Origin: Ziziphus jujuba
Taxonomy: Eukaryota; Streptophyta; Magnoliopsida; Rosales; Rhamnaceae
Assembly (NCBI RefSeq): GCF_031755915.1
Contig: NC_083390.1
Coordinates: 15,097,001 to 15,161,000, forward strand
Length of the DNA stretch: 64,000 bases
Reading direction: 5' to 3'
The number at the start of each line of letters is the position of its first letter. The first letter of the stretch is position 1. Made by a program: the position numbers and the translations under genes. Of this stretch, positions 10,251-22,450 are shown in pieces. The notes under the pieces are model-generated. The model was not told the DNA's origin and searched no databases. It was given only the letters and a program-made list of their open reading frames with translations.

Positions 10251-12707
10251 TTATGTATCGGCAGCTTCAAACTGTCTCAAAACATTATTTCCATCAGATG
10301 ATAATACATAGTTGTTAGACAATGAACTATCATAATTCATATTACAATTTTGTCCCTGAGCCAGACTCTGAAAATTTTCCAAGAAACTGTAAATTTCCTT
10401 CATTTCTGCATGAGGACTATCTCCAGCTCCAAATCTGTAAGTTTGTTTATTAAGCTCTATTGTACTGTACCCAGGAAGCTTTTTCAGACCTATGCCCTTC
10501 ATCTTCGACCTCACCTTCCCAAATTCCTCCCAATTCCCTCCTTCTGCATATATATTAGACAGCAAAGCATAATATCCTGTATCATCAGTGCTAATTTCTG
10601 AAATATCTTTTTGAATGAGTTCAAACATGTCCATCCTTCGGTGGATTCGACACCCATTGAGCAGGGCACCCCATATACTAGGATCAACAGGAAATGGCAT
10701 TGATTTGATAATTCCATATGCTCCCTTAAGATCACCAGCTCGACTCAGAAGGTCCACTATACAAGCAAAATGTTCGGTGTTAGGCTCAACGCCAAAATCA
10801 TTCATCAAGCTAAAATATGATCTCCCTTCTTCCACAGAGCCTGCATGACTGCAAGCTGACAGGATATTCATGAACGTAATATCATTTGGTTCTAATCCTG
10901 ATTCTAACATTTGATTGAAGAGTGATTTGGCAGCATTGATCTTACCATGCATGCCATACCCAGCAATCATGGCACTCCATGACACAATGCTCTTTTCCGA
11001 CATGTTATTAAAGACACATTTAGCTGTTTGAAGGTCTCCGCACTTGGCATACATGTCAACTAGAGCTGTATCAATGTAAAAGTCTTTCTTCACACCGTAG
11101 GTAATAACCTTGTGGTGTGCCCATTTTCCCTTTTCTAAATAACCTATTTGAGAACAAGCTTGGATTAGGCTCAAGATGGTCACTTCATTCACCTCAAGAC
11201 GTTTCAAGTACATTTCATCAAAAAGATTGATTGCCTCAACTGAATATCCATTCTGAGAAAATCCACAAATCATAGAATTAATTGCTATAACACTTCTATG
11301 GTTAAGATTGTCAAATATCATGTAAGCTGAATCCACAAAACCACATTTACAGTACATGTCAATAAGCGAATTCCGGACAAACTCATCAAAATAGCCTCTT
11401 TTGATAACATGACAATGTATCTGGTGTCCAAAGTGTAATAGACTCAAATTTCCACAAGCTGAGAGAGAACTTGCAAGGCTAAATGAGTCTGGCATCAGTC
11501 CTTTAGCCTGCATCTGTGCAAAAACTCCTAATGCCTCTCTCAAAAACCCCTTCCTAGCATAAAATGTAATGAGCATGTTCCATGAAACAATATTTCTTTC
11601 TCCTGTTGTAAGAAGAATCTTCTCGCAGCTGCTAAGTTTCCCACATTCAGCGTATAATTCTAGCAATGCTGGTCCTAAAAGATCGAGGTCAGGGTCTACA
11701 GCTTTTTTAATAGCAAAGCAATAAACCGACTTCCCCCCTTTGAGCAAGCCTAACCAAGCACAAGAACTTATAATACTCATCAAGGTAACTGAATTTGGTT
11801 CTACTTTGGACTCTTGCATCTCAACAAAAACATCTAGTGCTTTCCTGAAGCAGCCTTTTTGATTATAGCAGGAAATCATTGCCGTCCATGAAGCAGTACG
11901 TCGAAGAGCAATGTCTTGAAAGATCCGCTCTGCACTTAGTAAGTCACCACATTTACCATACATTACAACTAGAGAAGTATCTAAAGAACCATCACTTTCC
12001 ATTTCTCTTCTTACAACATAACCGTGGACTGATTTAGCTAGTCCTAAGAACCCCAAATCACCACAAGCCTCGGCAACACTAAGCATTGCTACCGAATCTG
12101 GATTAACACCTTGAGAGACCATCCAACGGAACATCTCCAACCCTTTATTTGGCTCTCCATTCTCCACAGACAATTCTACAATGGAACCCCATGCAACCAC
12201 ATCTTTTATCGGCATTGCATCAAATACTTTCCGAGCAATATCTAAGTAGCCCATTTCCCCGTACATACAGAGCATTGAGGTTTGAACAACAGGATCATTA
12301 TCAAACCCACATTTGATTAACCTCCCATGGAGCTTCCTACAACTACCCAGATCACCAAAACCTGAACAAGCTCTCAGAACGGATGGAAATATAAACCTGT
12401 TAATATGAATTCCATGGTAGAGCATTTCATAGTAGAGTTGAAGGGCCTCTCCAAAAAACCTGTTCCAAACATAGCACTTAATAAGTACACCCCACATGAA
12501 AAAATCTGGGTTTGGGAAGGTTACAAAGACCCGTCTTGCGGATTGAAGGGAACCCAGTTGGGCATAGGACTCCATGAGTTTAGTTGAAGCAAGCGGGTCT
12601 TTATGGAGGCTAGAAACCAAGAGGTGAGCATGGAGCTGAGCTAGTTTTCGTAAAGTGGTGCAGGACCTGAATAAGGGCATATAAAGGGTCATTGATCCTC
12701 CGAACAA
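10251..12707 (-). CDS. Pentatricopeptide repeat protein, PLS class, E subclass (At1g69350-like)
   Basis: An 818-residue intronless PPR protein, predicted to be an organelle RNA-binding factor. PLS repeats run from about residue 20 to 670, with typical strings LIDMYCKCG, VSWSAMIAGYGMHG, LSACSHAGSVEEG and FACIVDLLSRAG. The E-type tail starts near DPSIWGALLNGCRIH (about residue 675) and includes LPGYSTIEL. No DYW domain follows; the last 45 residues are low in similarity to anything I know. From memory, the Arabidopsis At1g69350 protein begins MTQYMPLFRSCSSL, which aligns with MTLYMPLFRSCTTL at residue 6 here. The true start may therefore be the Met at 12692 rather than 12707. It is co-oriented with ClpF, whose stop lies 1.7 kb upstream. 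Two E-class PPR genes tail to tail in one small region probably reflect ancestral linkage rather than tandem duplication, since they are quite different in sequence. Confidence 0.94.
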   Translation of the reverse strand: MFGGSMTLYMPLFRSCTTLRKLAQLHAHLLVSSLHKDPLASTKLMESYAQLGSLQSARRVFVTFPNPDFFMWGVLIKCYVWNRFFGEALQLYYEMLYHGIHINRFIFPSVLRACSGFGDLGSCRKLHGRLIKCGFDNDPVVQTSMLCMYGEMGYLDIARKVFDAMPIKDVVAWGSIVELSVENGEPNKGLEMFRWMVSQGVNPDSVAMLSVAEACGDLGFLGLAKSVHGYVVRREMESDGSLDTSLVVMYGKCGDLLSAERIFQDIALRRTASWTAMISCYNQKGCFRKALDVFVEMQESKVEPNSVTLMSIISSCAWLGLLKGGKSVYCFAIKKAVDPDLDLLGPALLELYAECGKLSSCEKILLTTGERNIVSWNMLITFYARKGFLREALGVFAQMQAKGLMPDSFSLASSLSACGNLSLLHFGHQIHCHVIKRGYFDEFVRNSLIDMYCKCGFVDSAYMIFDNLNHRSVIAINSMICGFSQNGYSVEAINLFDEMYLKRLEVNEVTILSLIQACSQIGYLEKGKWAHHKVITYGVKKDFYIDTALVDMYAKCGDLQTAKCVFNNMSEKSIVSWSAMIAGYGMHGKINAAKSLFNQMLESGLEPNDITFMNILSACSHAGSVEEGRSYFSLMNDFGVEPNTEHFACIVDLLSRAGDLKGAYGIIKSMPFPVDPSIWGALLNGCRIHRRMDMFELIQKDISEISTDDTGYYALLSNIYAEGGNWEEFGKVRSKMKGIGLKKLPGYSTIELNKQTYRFGAGDSPHAEMKEIYSFLENFQSLAQGQNCNMNYDSSLSNNYVLSSDGNNVLRQFEAADT

Positions 12708-14376
12708 GTTACTGGAAACTGAAAGACAACGTTGTTTGTGTTGAATTAGGAGAGCTTTGAAGTTATGAACTTATGATTGGCAGAGGAGTTGTCTATGGAG
12801 GACTACACCAAAGCATGCATAAGCAAAAGCAAAGGTAAACAGTTTTAGGAGCAAAATTTATTTCGTAGAGAATTTCACCCATTTTATTTCATTTTTGCTA
12901 TTCTTCATAAATGTTGAAGCTCCACAGATGATTTTATAAACACCTTGTTTTCAATTGTATGCCCCTCAATTTTCGTTAAATCATCATTAAAAGCCAAGGG
13001 AAAAAAAAAAAAAAAATCATCCATTATCAGTCAGCTGATAATTTGACAATGGCGTTTATAGTGGGGAAAAAAAAAAAAAATAAATAAAATTTAAAAATTT
13101 AGAAAAATGGAAGGCATGGTCAACATTTTGAGAGGTTTGTTGGTTTCCGTTCGTAAAATGAATGAAGTTGAAAATTAATAGAAATAAAAATTTCAGAAAA
13201 AGAAATGATAATTTATTTTAATCCATCAACTGTGAATGTAAAGTACTTAAATAATATGATCTTTTTTATATATAAATCATGAATCCAACTGCAATTTTAT
13301 ATGTTATTGCTAAAAGGACAAAGGTATCTTATATCTTAAACTTATCACGTTTTTCCATTTGTAAATTTTACCCAATTTTATTTTTTATGCTAAAAGGGGA
13401 GAGAATATGCCCCAAAAAAAAAAAGAAAAAAAAAGAGGGAAATTCTGGACGTTTCTACCAAAAAATAAAAATGGAGATATGATAGTAAATATACAAAAAA
13501 ATATATGTATTTTCTTTATTTTATTTCCTTGGTAATTTTTATTCTAAAAGTGAACTTTGTAAAACTATCCATGAAAATATTGTTTCAATGCTCAACCCCA
13601 CCGCTTTGATTACTATATTAATTTTTTTTTATTTTTTTTTTAAAGTAACCATATTATAAACATTTTATTGCTCCTACCATGGCATTTTAAGGCCTTGATG
13701 ATCTTACAAGAATGAGTTAAACCTGCCCAATTCAAGTGCCCCCCCAACCCAAAGGGTTCAACAAAGACCAAAACGTTATGTCTTTTATCGTTTATCTCTA
13801 GTTTACAAGATGCCAGCTCTAGCTTCTATCATGTGATGTTTTCTATCACACAACATTTTCTTTTTCGGGTCAATGTTTCCATCACACTAACATATTTGTT
13901 CTTGGTGATAGAAATTTCACAAGATAAACTCCATTGCTAAAAACAAGTACCAGTTTTAAGGCTAACAAACAGATCACAAGTTCCATTGCCTTGATTTCTT
14001 CTCCATTGGAAAATGAGGCAAATTTGACCAACACCCCCAAATAAAGTAGAGATTTGAAACCAGAGGAAAAAGCTCTCTAATCGCTATAATGTATAAAGAA
14101 ATTCTGCCTGCAAGGAATGTACAAATGGAGATGGCTGAGCAAAATGAAATTCCTGCAGAAACAGAAACATCATGGATTGCATTATATAGCTGGAAAATGA
14201 GTGTGTATATCAGCTTCACAAACTTCTCAGACCAGAACTAGATGCTAGACACGGTTAGTAGCTACTATCCTTATTTTATTCGTCAGGTAAGAGAAAGAAA
14301 CTATTAACTCACACATGCTCCTACCTTCAATAAATTGGTAAAATGGAGTATATTGAAGGCATGTGGCTCTTAGGCA
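12708..14376. other. Intergenic: PPR promoter side and ClpF 3' side
   Basis: No gene seen. Poly-A tracts occur near 13000 and 13067-13080. The segment next to 14376 should contain the ClpF 3' untranslated region and the segment next to 12707 the PPR leader. The middle is AT-rich with no recognisable repeat. Confidence 0.55.
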
Positions 14377-15815
14377 TCACTCATCTTCAGGATCAATGGG
14401 TATTTCATGTCGGGGCCTGTTGTACTTCTCTCGCAGTTGCTTGACAGGGATGAAATCCCCAGCTGCATCCATCCCATAGAATAAAAAGGAAATGTAAGGA
14501 TGATCAAACCGATTCTGCAAAAAAGGAAGGGAAGCAAACATAAGTAAACAATATATCCCAAGAGATTTTTTATGCCATTCATGGAAGCTCTGATTAATCC
14601 AAAGAGAAAGGGAAGGTAATTCTATTAACCATGTTTGGTGGCTCAGGGGCCAACAGATTGTCTTCAGCAACTGCAAAGCAAACCATTCCATAGGCTAATT
14701 CGCGAATTAAATTAGCAAGGAAAACAATAAAAACTTCTGAAACAAACATATCCAACATAATAAGCTACAAATCCAGGCATTCATTAAACAATGGGTTTAG
14801 CAGCTCAGGTAAGTTCAGCTCTTATAAAGTAGCATCACTAATTATGTAAATGATCAGTTAACTAATATGTGAAGTTAATCTTTATGCATAATGTGCATGT
14901 ACAACTTCAAGGGCAAAAGGATCAAAATTTAACAAAAAATTCGGTCAAACAGTCATAGATCACCATAAGCCACCAGAAGATTGGGGTCTTCATGGACATC
15001 GACCAAGACCTAGAACAGAAAAAGAAAAGAGGAAATCAATTGGAATGTAAAGTACCGATGGTATGTCCTCTTTGATTGTTTTCATTTTCTTTTCCTTGGG
15101 AGAGTGAACAGATTAGATGACAAAAGTTATCCAAATAATAATCACATCAAGTAATAATAAACCTGATAAAATGGCTGAGTGGAACCCCGAGGCAACTTTT
15201 CAACCTGAGCAGTTTCCATCCATGAACTTGATTCACAGCACACTGGATCCATTCCACACACCACAGCTTGATAGCCTGAAAAACCATGAGCTCCTCATTT
15301 TTGGAAAGATAAACAGACAAAGAAGGGGGAAAAGATGTAAGGGAAAAAGATCCAATTCTACTTCACTTAAGATTTTGGCTGGATCCATTTTTAGGGGATC
15401 TGATCTAAATTTGCTTGTAAAGGTTCCTGTAATCATACAATTCAACAATACTGGCCCCCATCCAGACTAAAGAGATTTTTTACCCGCTATTTGAGATCAC
15501 ATCTTAAGTTCAAGTTAAATCAAATCAAGCTGAATAAAAGGTATGTTACTGGTATACCAAATATTTTATGCTTCACTTTCTGCCCCAGTCGAAATGAATA
15601 TTGTGCATTTTCATAAGCCAGAGCTTTAGCTGATGCAGCAAGGGACTCTGCCTCTAGTTCAGAAATTTCATCCCGTAGTTTGGCTGCCAATCCATAATTC
15701 TCACTGTCAATTGCATTCTGCATATCTGCACTGCAAAGAAGGAAAACAATGTAATCTTACATTATATACAAGTTGACACCATATGCATAACGATTCAGAA
15801 AGATTCACACACACA

Positions 15816-15850
<35 letters not shown>

Positions 15851-17014
15851 AAAGAAAGGCTCAGGGGGCAAGGTAGAAGGAAAGGAAAACATGTAGAACA
15901 ACTTTTTCACCATAGTGGTACTCACCGTAAACGAATGATGGTTATAGCCTTATCTTGAGCTTTGCTCTTTGAAGATGAACCCCTTTTTACTTCTTGCTGC
16001 TTAATGACCTCTTCTTCAACCTTCAAGGAAGAACACTCATTAAGTATGCTGTAAATTAAGTCAATACTCCATTCACCAGCGTATGGATATGATACATGAA
16101 TATAGAGAGAGAAGCAAAATAAACTCCAAAAAGTTAGATGTTACCAGTTCTTTTTAAAGGCAGAACAAACTGGCTTAATCTAGATCCCTTATGCATCATT
16201 AAAAAGTAAACTAAAATTTGTTGTCAATGTGGCTAATATGAAAGCTAGCATGCTAACCCACACTTCCACAAACTGTATTACTTTTCATGATTATATTAAC
16301 CAAGTTTGAGTCTAGTAATAAACTTGTGCTTACACTACAACCGACAGACCTTCCTTTGCAGTCTCTGATCTCAGTTTAAAAAAAAAAAAAAAGAAAAAAA
16401 AAAAATACAATACAAACTTGAAATATCAATCCATATTCAACCCATTATAATGGATTTAGATAACCAGGACAACAGATCTAACCTCAGTCAGTTTGTTTCT
16501 CAGTTGTTGTGCAATTTCATACTGTTCCATGTTTAGAGCATACTGTCAATACACGACCAGAACAACAAAAACCTCATCAGATATCAAACTGACAGATTAT
16601 GCTGCAGCATTTTATCAACTTTAATGTGTATAACAACGAGAAGCCAAAAAACAAGCCCACCAAATTCAAACCCAATCAAACCTGTACTCTGGTAGCAAGA
16701 TCCAGCTGAAAAAAGAAGATCAAAATATCCTCATTCGCAGTCTCACTTTTCTCTGAGCTTGCATCCAACTCCTGGTCACCCCCTTTAAAAAGCCATCCAG
16801 CTTCGACCCTCATATCTCGCTGCCTTAATATACTGGGATTACCCTTCAAGAACATGCTTTTCACGCATTGATGCCAAACACAATGTCTTTCATTGGCAGA
16901 GGTTATATAGGTTTTCTTCATCAGTTTGAAATGCTTCCTCCATGAAAGGGTTGGCCCACAAACCCCACTGTTTCTGGAGGCTGTTAGAGTGCTCAGAGAT
17001 AAGCCTTGCACCAT
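14377..17014 (-). CDS. CLPF: ClpF, chloroplast Clp protease adaptor (UVR + YccV/HspQ-like domain)
   Basis: ClpF works with ClpS1 in the chloroplast stroma to deliver substrates to the ClpC-ClpPR protease. Eight exons (16682-17014, 16483-16542, 15926-16020, 15558-15730, 15163-15275, 14964-15009, 14630-14670, 14377-14514), all with GT-AG junctions, sum to 999 bases: 332 residues plus stop, the size I recall for At2g03390. Residues 1 to about 60 are the likely transit peptide. A UVR-like helix pair at about 112-135 (YALNMEQYEIAQQLRNKLTE) precedes the main UVR motif at about 167-193 (IDSENYGLAAKLRDEI). The YccV/HspQ-like domain runs from 209 (FRLGQKVKHKIFG) through FYQVLVDV and ending near PHISF-type sequence HPYISFLFYGMD; the C-terminus is RPRHEIPIDPEDE. 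No frameshift or stop interrupts it. Intron 3 holds a CA microsatellite. Alternative splicing cannot be judged here. Confidence 0.93.
15806..15847. repeat. (CA)n microsatellite in a ClpF intron
   Basis: About 20 CA units with one CGCG interruption, inside the intron between exons 3 and 4 of ClpF. Likely polymorphic. Confidence 0.93.
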
Positions 17015-18339
17015 TGTTGGAGGTCAATGAATCTAATCCCTTTCCACAAATACCTTTTCACAAACACCTAGACAGCCTCTTCCTGCTCCACACTTTGCTT
17101 CGCAGTCTCAACATCTGCACATGGAAAACCAAGTATTGTTCTACTAACCTCAACGTTCTTAAACCAAATTTGAAAAATAAAAGCTTATCCAAGACTAAAT
17201 CACAGAAGCAATCCCACATGCGTTGAAGAGAGAGAGAGAGACCCTGCTATTGATTTCGCTGGTGGTCTGCTTAAATTTTCTCAGGAAACAAATAGAAATC
17301 TTTTTTTTCTCGAAAGGATACAAATTAATTATATGAAATAGGAGAATTTACCGGCTAGTTGCCGGAGAAAGCAGAGAATTGGAAACCGAGGAGCCAAGGT
17401 TCGTCTATTGTCCACTCAATTTATGTGAAACTAATTTCTAGTAATCGAATATGTTCATTGTGTGGAGTTAAAAGCCTGAAGCAGTTTTTATTTATTTATT
17501 TATGGCAGTGTTTTATACACTTTTTCTTCTGTCTGGTTCTGGCTAAAATTTTTTCTTTGGTGTGTAATGCGTTATCCTATATACAAAATACATACATGTA
17601 TAATCCAACTTTGCCCGGTTTATACTCTTGGATTGGTGTTTAACTACATGTAATTTTTTTAATGATATATTAGTCATTTGAAGTTTTTTTTATTTTTTTT
17701 TTATTTTGCCTTATTAAGTATTATGTGTAATTTAGCACGATCAATATAAGCTGTCTATCGTTATTCAATAAAATATATTTTTTTTTACATATATAGTAAT
17801 GATATGTTGGTAGTATATCTCTTTAATATAAGAATATATTTTATGGTTCTATATATTGTTATTTATTAATTTTTTGTCACATGAAAAAATAATCATTAAA
17901 AAAAATTCTCCCGATAGATTTGCCTAAATAGACTTTTAAGTGTTAGATATTGTAAAGTTTATTTAAAACCAATATTTTTCTTAAAAAGTCATTTTTTATA
18001 AAAAAATAATAAAATATATATAATTAGTTAATATTTATTAATAACCTTTTTTACATTATATTGATAAATAATTTTAAAATCGACTGAATATTTATATTAT
18101 CTAAATTTAAAAAAAAAAATAACTTTTATATTATATAAACAACAATCCATATTTATTATTAAAAATGTTCTACGGTTGAAATATATTGGCATATATAATA
18201 TTGAAAGAATAATATCAATTGATAATTTCAATTAAAATTATAATTAGACAAATAACAATCTTTAATAATTATCATGGAAATAATTGTCAACATAACGTAG
18301 GTATCTTCCCGATCAAAACCAACTTTGCTATAAAAAATA
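17015..18339. other. Upstream region of ClpF and AT-rich spacer
   Basis: The first 350 bases upstream of the ClpF start (with a GA run near 17228-17241) are the probable leader and promoter on the minus strand. Beyond about 17640 the sequence is AT-rich spacer with no gene or transposon coding remnant that I can recognise. Confidence 0.5.
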
Positions 18340-18495
18340 AGTGCACGTGCATAGAATTTGTATGGGGCTTAATCTTTGTAGTTTGTCATCCCCAGAAATT
18401 GGGTATTTTCATTTTTTCCTTTCATCTCTCTCTATCCGTGGGTTTCCAAGATTCACTCTCCAATCTTTTACCGCCAAATCCTCTATATAAGAACC
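18340..18495 (+). promoter_or_regulatory. Promoter-like segment: G-box and TATA box, no gene attached
   Basis: A perfect G-box CACGTG lies at 18344-18349. A CT-rich stretch follows at 18420-18440, then TATATAAG at 18484-18491, with leader-like sequence after it. This is the order of a plant core promoter on the plus strand. About 95 bases after the TATA box the sequence runs into a repeat element (18590-19868), and no coding exon follows. It may be a promoter cut off from its gene, or chance. Confidence 0.4.
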
Positions 18496-18589
18496 TCTCC
18501 TTCATAAACAAAAAAACATTCAAATGAAAACTAAAAAATGAAAAATATTAAAAAATTATTGCTTTTTAAATGTTATTCTCTTCTCCATA

Positions 18590-19868
18590 CCAAGGTTAAA
18601 AATTTCGGTATCGATGGAAATATCGAAGACTTAAAATTTGAAAATTTTTTTAAAAATATCAAAAATTATCGAATATTGATAAAAATTCACAAAATGATGA
18701 AAATTTATTTTAAAAAATAAAATTTTTATTTTTAGAATTAGTTTATTTAATTAATCAATTATCAAATTGATTATAAAATTATAAAAATATTGAATAGATA
18801 TTATATTTCTCTTAATTAATTTAATTTATAGTAAGTAGTAATGATTATAAATAAATTATTATTAAAAAAATATAAAAAAATATATGTTTGATTAAAATTG
18901 TTTATTAATTAAGATAAAACAATTTTTACAATTACATTATATTTCATAAATATTATCTCAATGCTCATAGAATTTTTAGATGGTTGAAAACTATCGGTCG
19001 CTTTTTCGTTCTCATTATGAGATATAAAATGTAAAAAGTAATTATTAAAATATTTATTTTCTTGACAATTTTTTATAAAATTATTAATATATCAAACATA
19101 AAGATCTTGTATTAAATATAGTTGTCCTTAATGTTTGGTGTAATATATTCTATCACCTTCTTATTTTTATTTTCTTAATGTTATTAATTTAAATACTATC
19201 AATACAAATTTTACTTAATATTGTATTTTTATATTATTATTTTCCATTCTTATATAATTAACTATTAACTTGTAATTATGGAATTCTAATGAATTCATCT
19301 TATACAAAATATATAGCAAGTATATATATATATATATATACTTTAAAATGTATAGGAAGTATATATATACTTTATCAATAGATAAAACCTATCAAGGTTA
19401 TTCAATTTAATACAGTCCGTTTTATTTATATCATTTATTTAAAAGATAAAAAAAGGTAAAAAGAAAAAAAATATCAATAATGTTAATTTGATAAAATAAT
19501 TTACTTAACATTGATAATATTTATGAATTTTTTTAGAAAAAAATTTTAAAAATTTTAAAATTTTTTTATAGATATTTCTAAAATTTCCATGAAATTTTTT
19601 GACATTTATATGGAAATTTTAGAAATTTCGATGGATATTATAAACTTTTAATCAAATTATTAAAGATTTGATGTGGATATTTTAATGGAAATTTCCATGG
19701 AAATTTTAACGTAATTTCAAAATTTTTAATGAATATTATAAAAATTATATCTATTTCCATTTGAAACCTAAATTTCTTCTTAGTCCCTTAAAAAAGGGAA
19801 ATTTCAAAGAAATTTAGATAGAAATTTCAGATATTTAAAAATCCCCAAATGTTCACAACCTACCTTGG
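18590..19868. mobile_element. Probable non-autonomous DNA element with short inverted ends
   Basis: The stretch is bounded by CCAAGGTT (18590-18597) and CCTTGG (19863-19868), the latter preceded by AACCTA. It is almost pure A/T inside, with many self-complementary words such as AAATTTCCATGGAAATTT near 19690. It has no coding capacity. I could not find a convincing target-site duplication, so the class is open; a non-autonomous terminal-inverted-repeat element is most likely. Confidence 0.4.
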
Positions 19869-20999
19869 CATTCTGCTCATGTGCACACATATTCATCTTT
19901 CCCTCTTTTTTTTTTTTTAAAAAAAATTAATCCCATGGTTTGAATGCTTAAACAAAAACCAAAAAATAAAATCCAAATTTATTTCTCCAAATCAAAATTA
20001 AATCAATATAAAAATAAAAACTTTCTTTCTTTACCAAATTTTCTTTAAAAAACATGATCTAGAATGTACTTTAGCATGTTCTTCAAATTTACACTCAAAA
20101 TAAGAAAGAAAAGAAAGAGAAAGAGAAAGAGAAAGAGAAAGATAAAGAACCTATGCTACTAGAAGAGGCTGCTACTTCAAAAGGAGGAGATTTTCATGCA
20201 AGAAAAATAAATAAATAAATAAAAATGGACAAATATCATAATTCTTTTTTTGTTTTTGGAAGGGGGGGGGGGGGTCATTAAGAGAGAGAGGAAGGAAGGA
20301 AGATATGTGAGGATTGATCTTAGATAAACTTCAAATACCATAAACCATAATTTTTAGAGAGATAGAGACAATGGTTCATGCCAAAGTTTAAAAGTCCAGG
20401 GTCCCAATTTCAGAAACCATAAAATTCCAATCTTGGAGGTATGGTAATTCTTGCATAGAAGTGAGCTTGGATCTTTGTTTGCAAATTATTTGATTCCAGA
20501 TTGATAAAGAACCCTAATTTTTGATAAATTTTCCTTTCCTTTTTTTCTTTTTTGGGGGAGAAGTTTTCACTTGGGAAGAAGATAACCGATTAAGAGAGAG
20601 AAAACAAGGAAGTGAAAGACTAAAATACCCATGTCTTTGATCTTAGAAAACCATGTGCATGACACATGTTCATTTTAAACGGCCAAATTTAACAAAGACT
20701 TACAAAAGGGGTATTGGTGCAATGTTTCATCGTTACATGGGGCATAGTGGCCAATTTTATAGGTTGAGGGATAGTATAACAAATTCCAAAGGTTGAGAAG
20801 CATCGTTCTAAATAAGCTGATTTATATGATATTAAATGTAAGTATGTTAAATCATATGTAATTTGCTACCTAGTTATACACACACATAAAGTGGTAAGAC
20901 GTAGAAGAATAGAAGTTGATAGATGTGTGTTGCCTACTTTATATTTGTTCAAAAGAATAAAATTATAATATATATGAAGAGGAATTGTCTAGATGATTC
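19869..20999. other. Low-complexity spacer with GA repeats and a G-run
   Basis: It contains GAAAGA-type repeats (20109-20142), AAAT units (about 20205-20224), a 13-G run (20262-20274) and GA-rich sequence. On the minus strand part of this (about 20300-20640) reads like a leader, CT-rich and containing an in-context ATG. No coding exon could be built. Confidence 0.45.
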
Positions 21000-21610
21000 A
21001 TATTGTGTGGGCAGTTTGGAATTATAGAAATAACTTAATCAATGGAAGGTTTGCTGTTTCAATAGAGATGACGGCAAAAAATGCTTTAACCTATTTTAAA
21101 GAGTACAAAAGGATCCCAAATATGGAAGACTATAATTAGCAAGCTCATCATGTCCATTGGTTAGCATTGGTGGGTAATATATGTTGAAAGTGAACATGAG
21201 GAGCCGTGAATGTTGGTCATGGGGTTGTAGGCTTTGGTATTGCTATATGAAATAGTAATGGTGCATTGATTGCAACTATGTCAAAGCATCTCACCCAACC
21301 CTTAACTTCTTCGGCTGCTAAAATTAAGCAATCATAAAGGGCTTGCAATTTCTAATAGAGCTTGCCTTGCTCAATTGTATGTTTTGCTTTCTTGAATGTG
21401 TGTTTGAAAGTGATTCATTTGTGGCTGTTAATGAGGTTAACAATGGTGAAGAAAGTTTTGCATTTGAAGTTCCCCTCTTAGAAGATATCAAGCTTCTGGC
21501 CAAGTCTTTTAGGAGGATTGATTTTGTTATTATTCCTAGAGCTTGTAATATAGTGGCTCATGCTTTAGATAAGAATGCTTGTTGTGCATTGAACCTCTTG
21601 TTTGGATAAG
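21000..21610 (+). pseudogene. LINE retrotransposon RNase H domain remnant
   Basis: Broken frames encode pieces of the RNase H-like domain at the C-terminus of plant LINE polyproteins (RVT_3 type): IVWAVWNYRNNLING, a GALIATMSKHL strand, LECVFESDSFVAVNEV with the conserved ESDS, and PRACNIVAHALDK with the conserved N..AH. Stops and frame changes separate the pieces, so it is dead. A poly(A)-like and TA-rich tail follows from about 21700. A second fragment of the same type lies at 24541-24695 and 41452-41640. Confidence 0.78.
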
Positions 21611-21726
21611 AATACATTATTATGCATTGAACCTCCTGTTTGGATAGAAGAGGAACCTTTTTGGTTGTTTACTCTAATCCAAAATGATGTTATTCTTTTT
21701 TAATGAAAAGTGAAAATTTGCTTTAA

Positions 21727-21731
<5 letters not shown>

Positions 21732-21766
<35 letters not shown>
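21732..21766. repeat. (AT)n microsatellite
   Basis: About 17 AT units immediately downstream of the LINE remnant, possibly grown from its tail. Confidence 0.9.
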
Positions 21767-21769
<3 letters not shown>

Positions 21770-22450
21770 TATATGTAAATATAAAGAAATGCTAATAGGT
21801 GAAGCTGCCCACTAAGTGGTATGGACACAATTTTGTAGAGTTATATGACATGTCATAGAAAACTAAACAAAAATCAATGTATGCAACATGTTGCTTGGTG
21901 TTGCAAAATTGTGTGTCGCCCACCAGTCAATGGGAGATTTTGCCCAGTTTAGCAAAATTATATATATAAATATATACATCTCCTATCTCGTATAAGAATA
22001 CCTTGATCAATTTTTATCAGCATCGTAAATATTAGCCTATGAGTTTTAAAGCTGATATTTAAATATGTATTTGAGATTTTATATAAATTTAATGAAATAT
22101 TAAAATTCTAGGAGTGTAACGTGGACTCTATTCAAACTCATATAGACCCCAAATTCATTTTTAAATTACAGCTCTTGAAGAGATTTAAAGGCTAATAAGT
22201 AAGATTTTGATAGAAAATCCATCAGAATATCTTAATGGAAAACTGGCTATATATATATATATATAACTTTTATAAATATTGTTCTTATTTTATGTTAAAA
22301 CCTATTAATGTACAATGTTTTAAGGGATGTCATGTGCCCAACTAAAATTTTCATTTTTACATTAAAATTGATGCAACGCTCTCAATATTTGTTAGCATAT
22401 TCCCACCTAAATGTTGGGAATATCACAAATACAAATATATATATATAAAA

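Noticed and set aside
10350..10848. Plus-strand frames opposite the second PPR gene
   Set aside because: Shadows of the real minus-strand gene.
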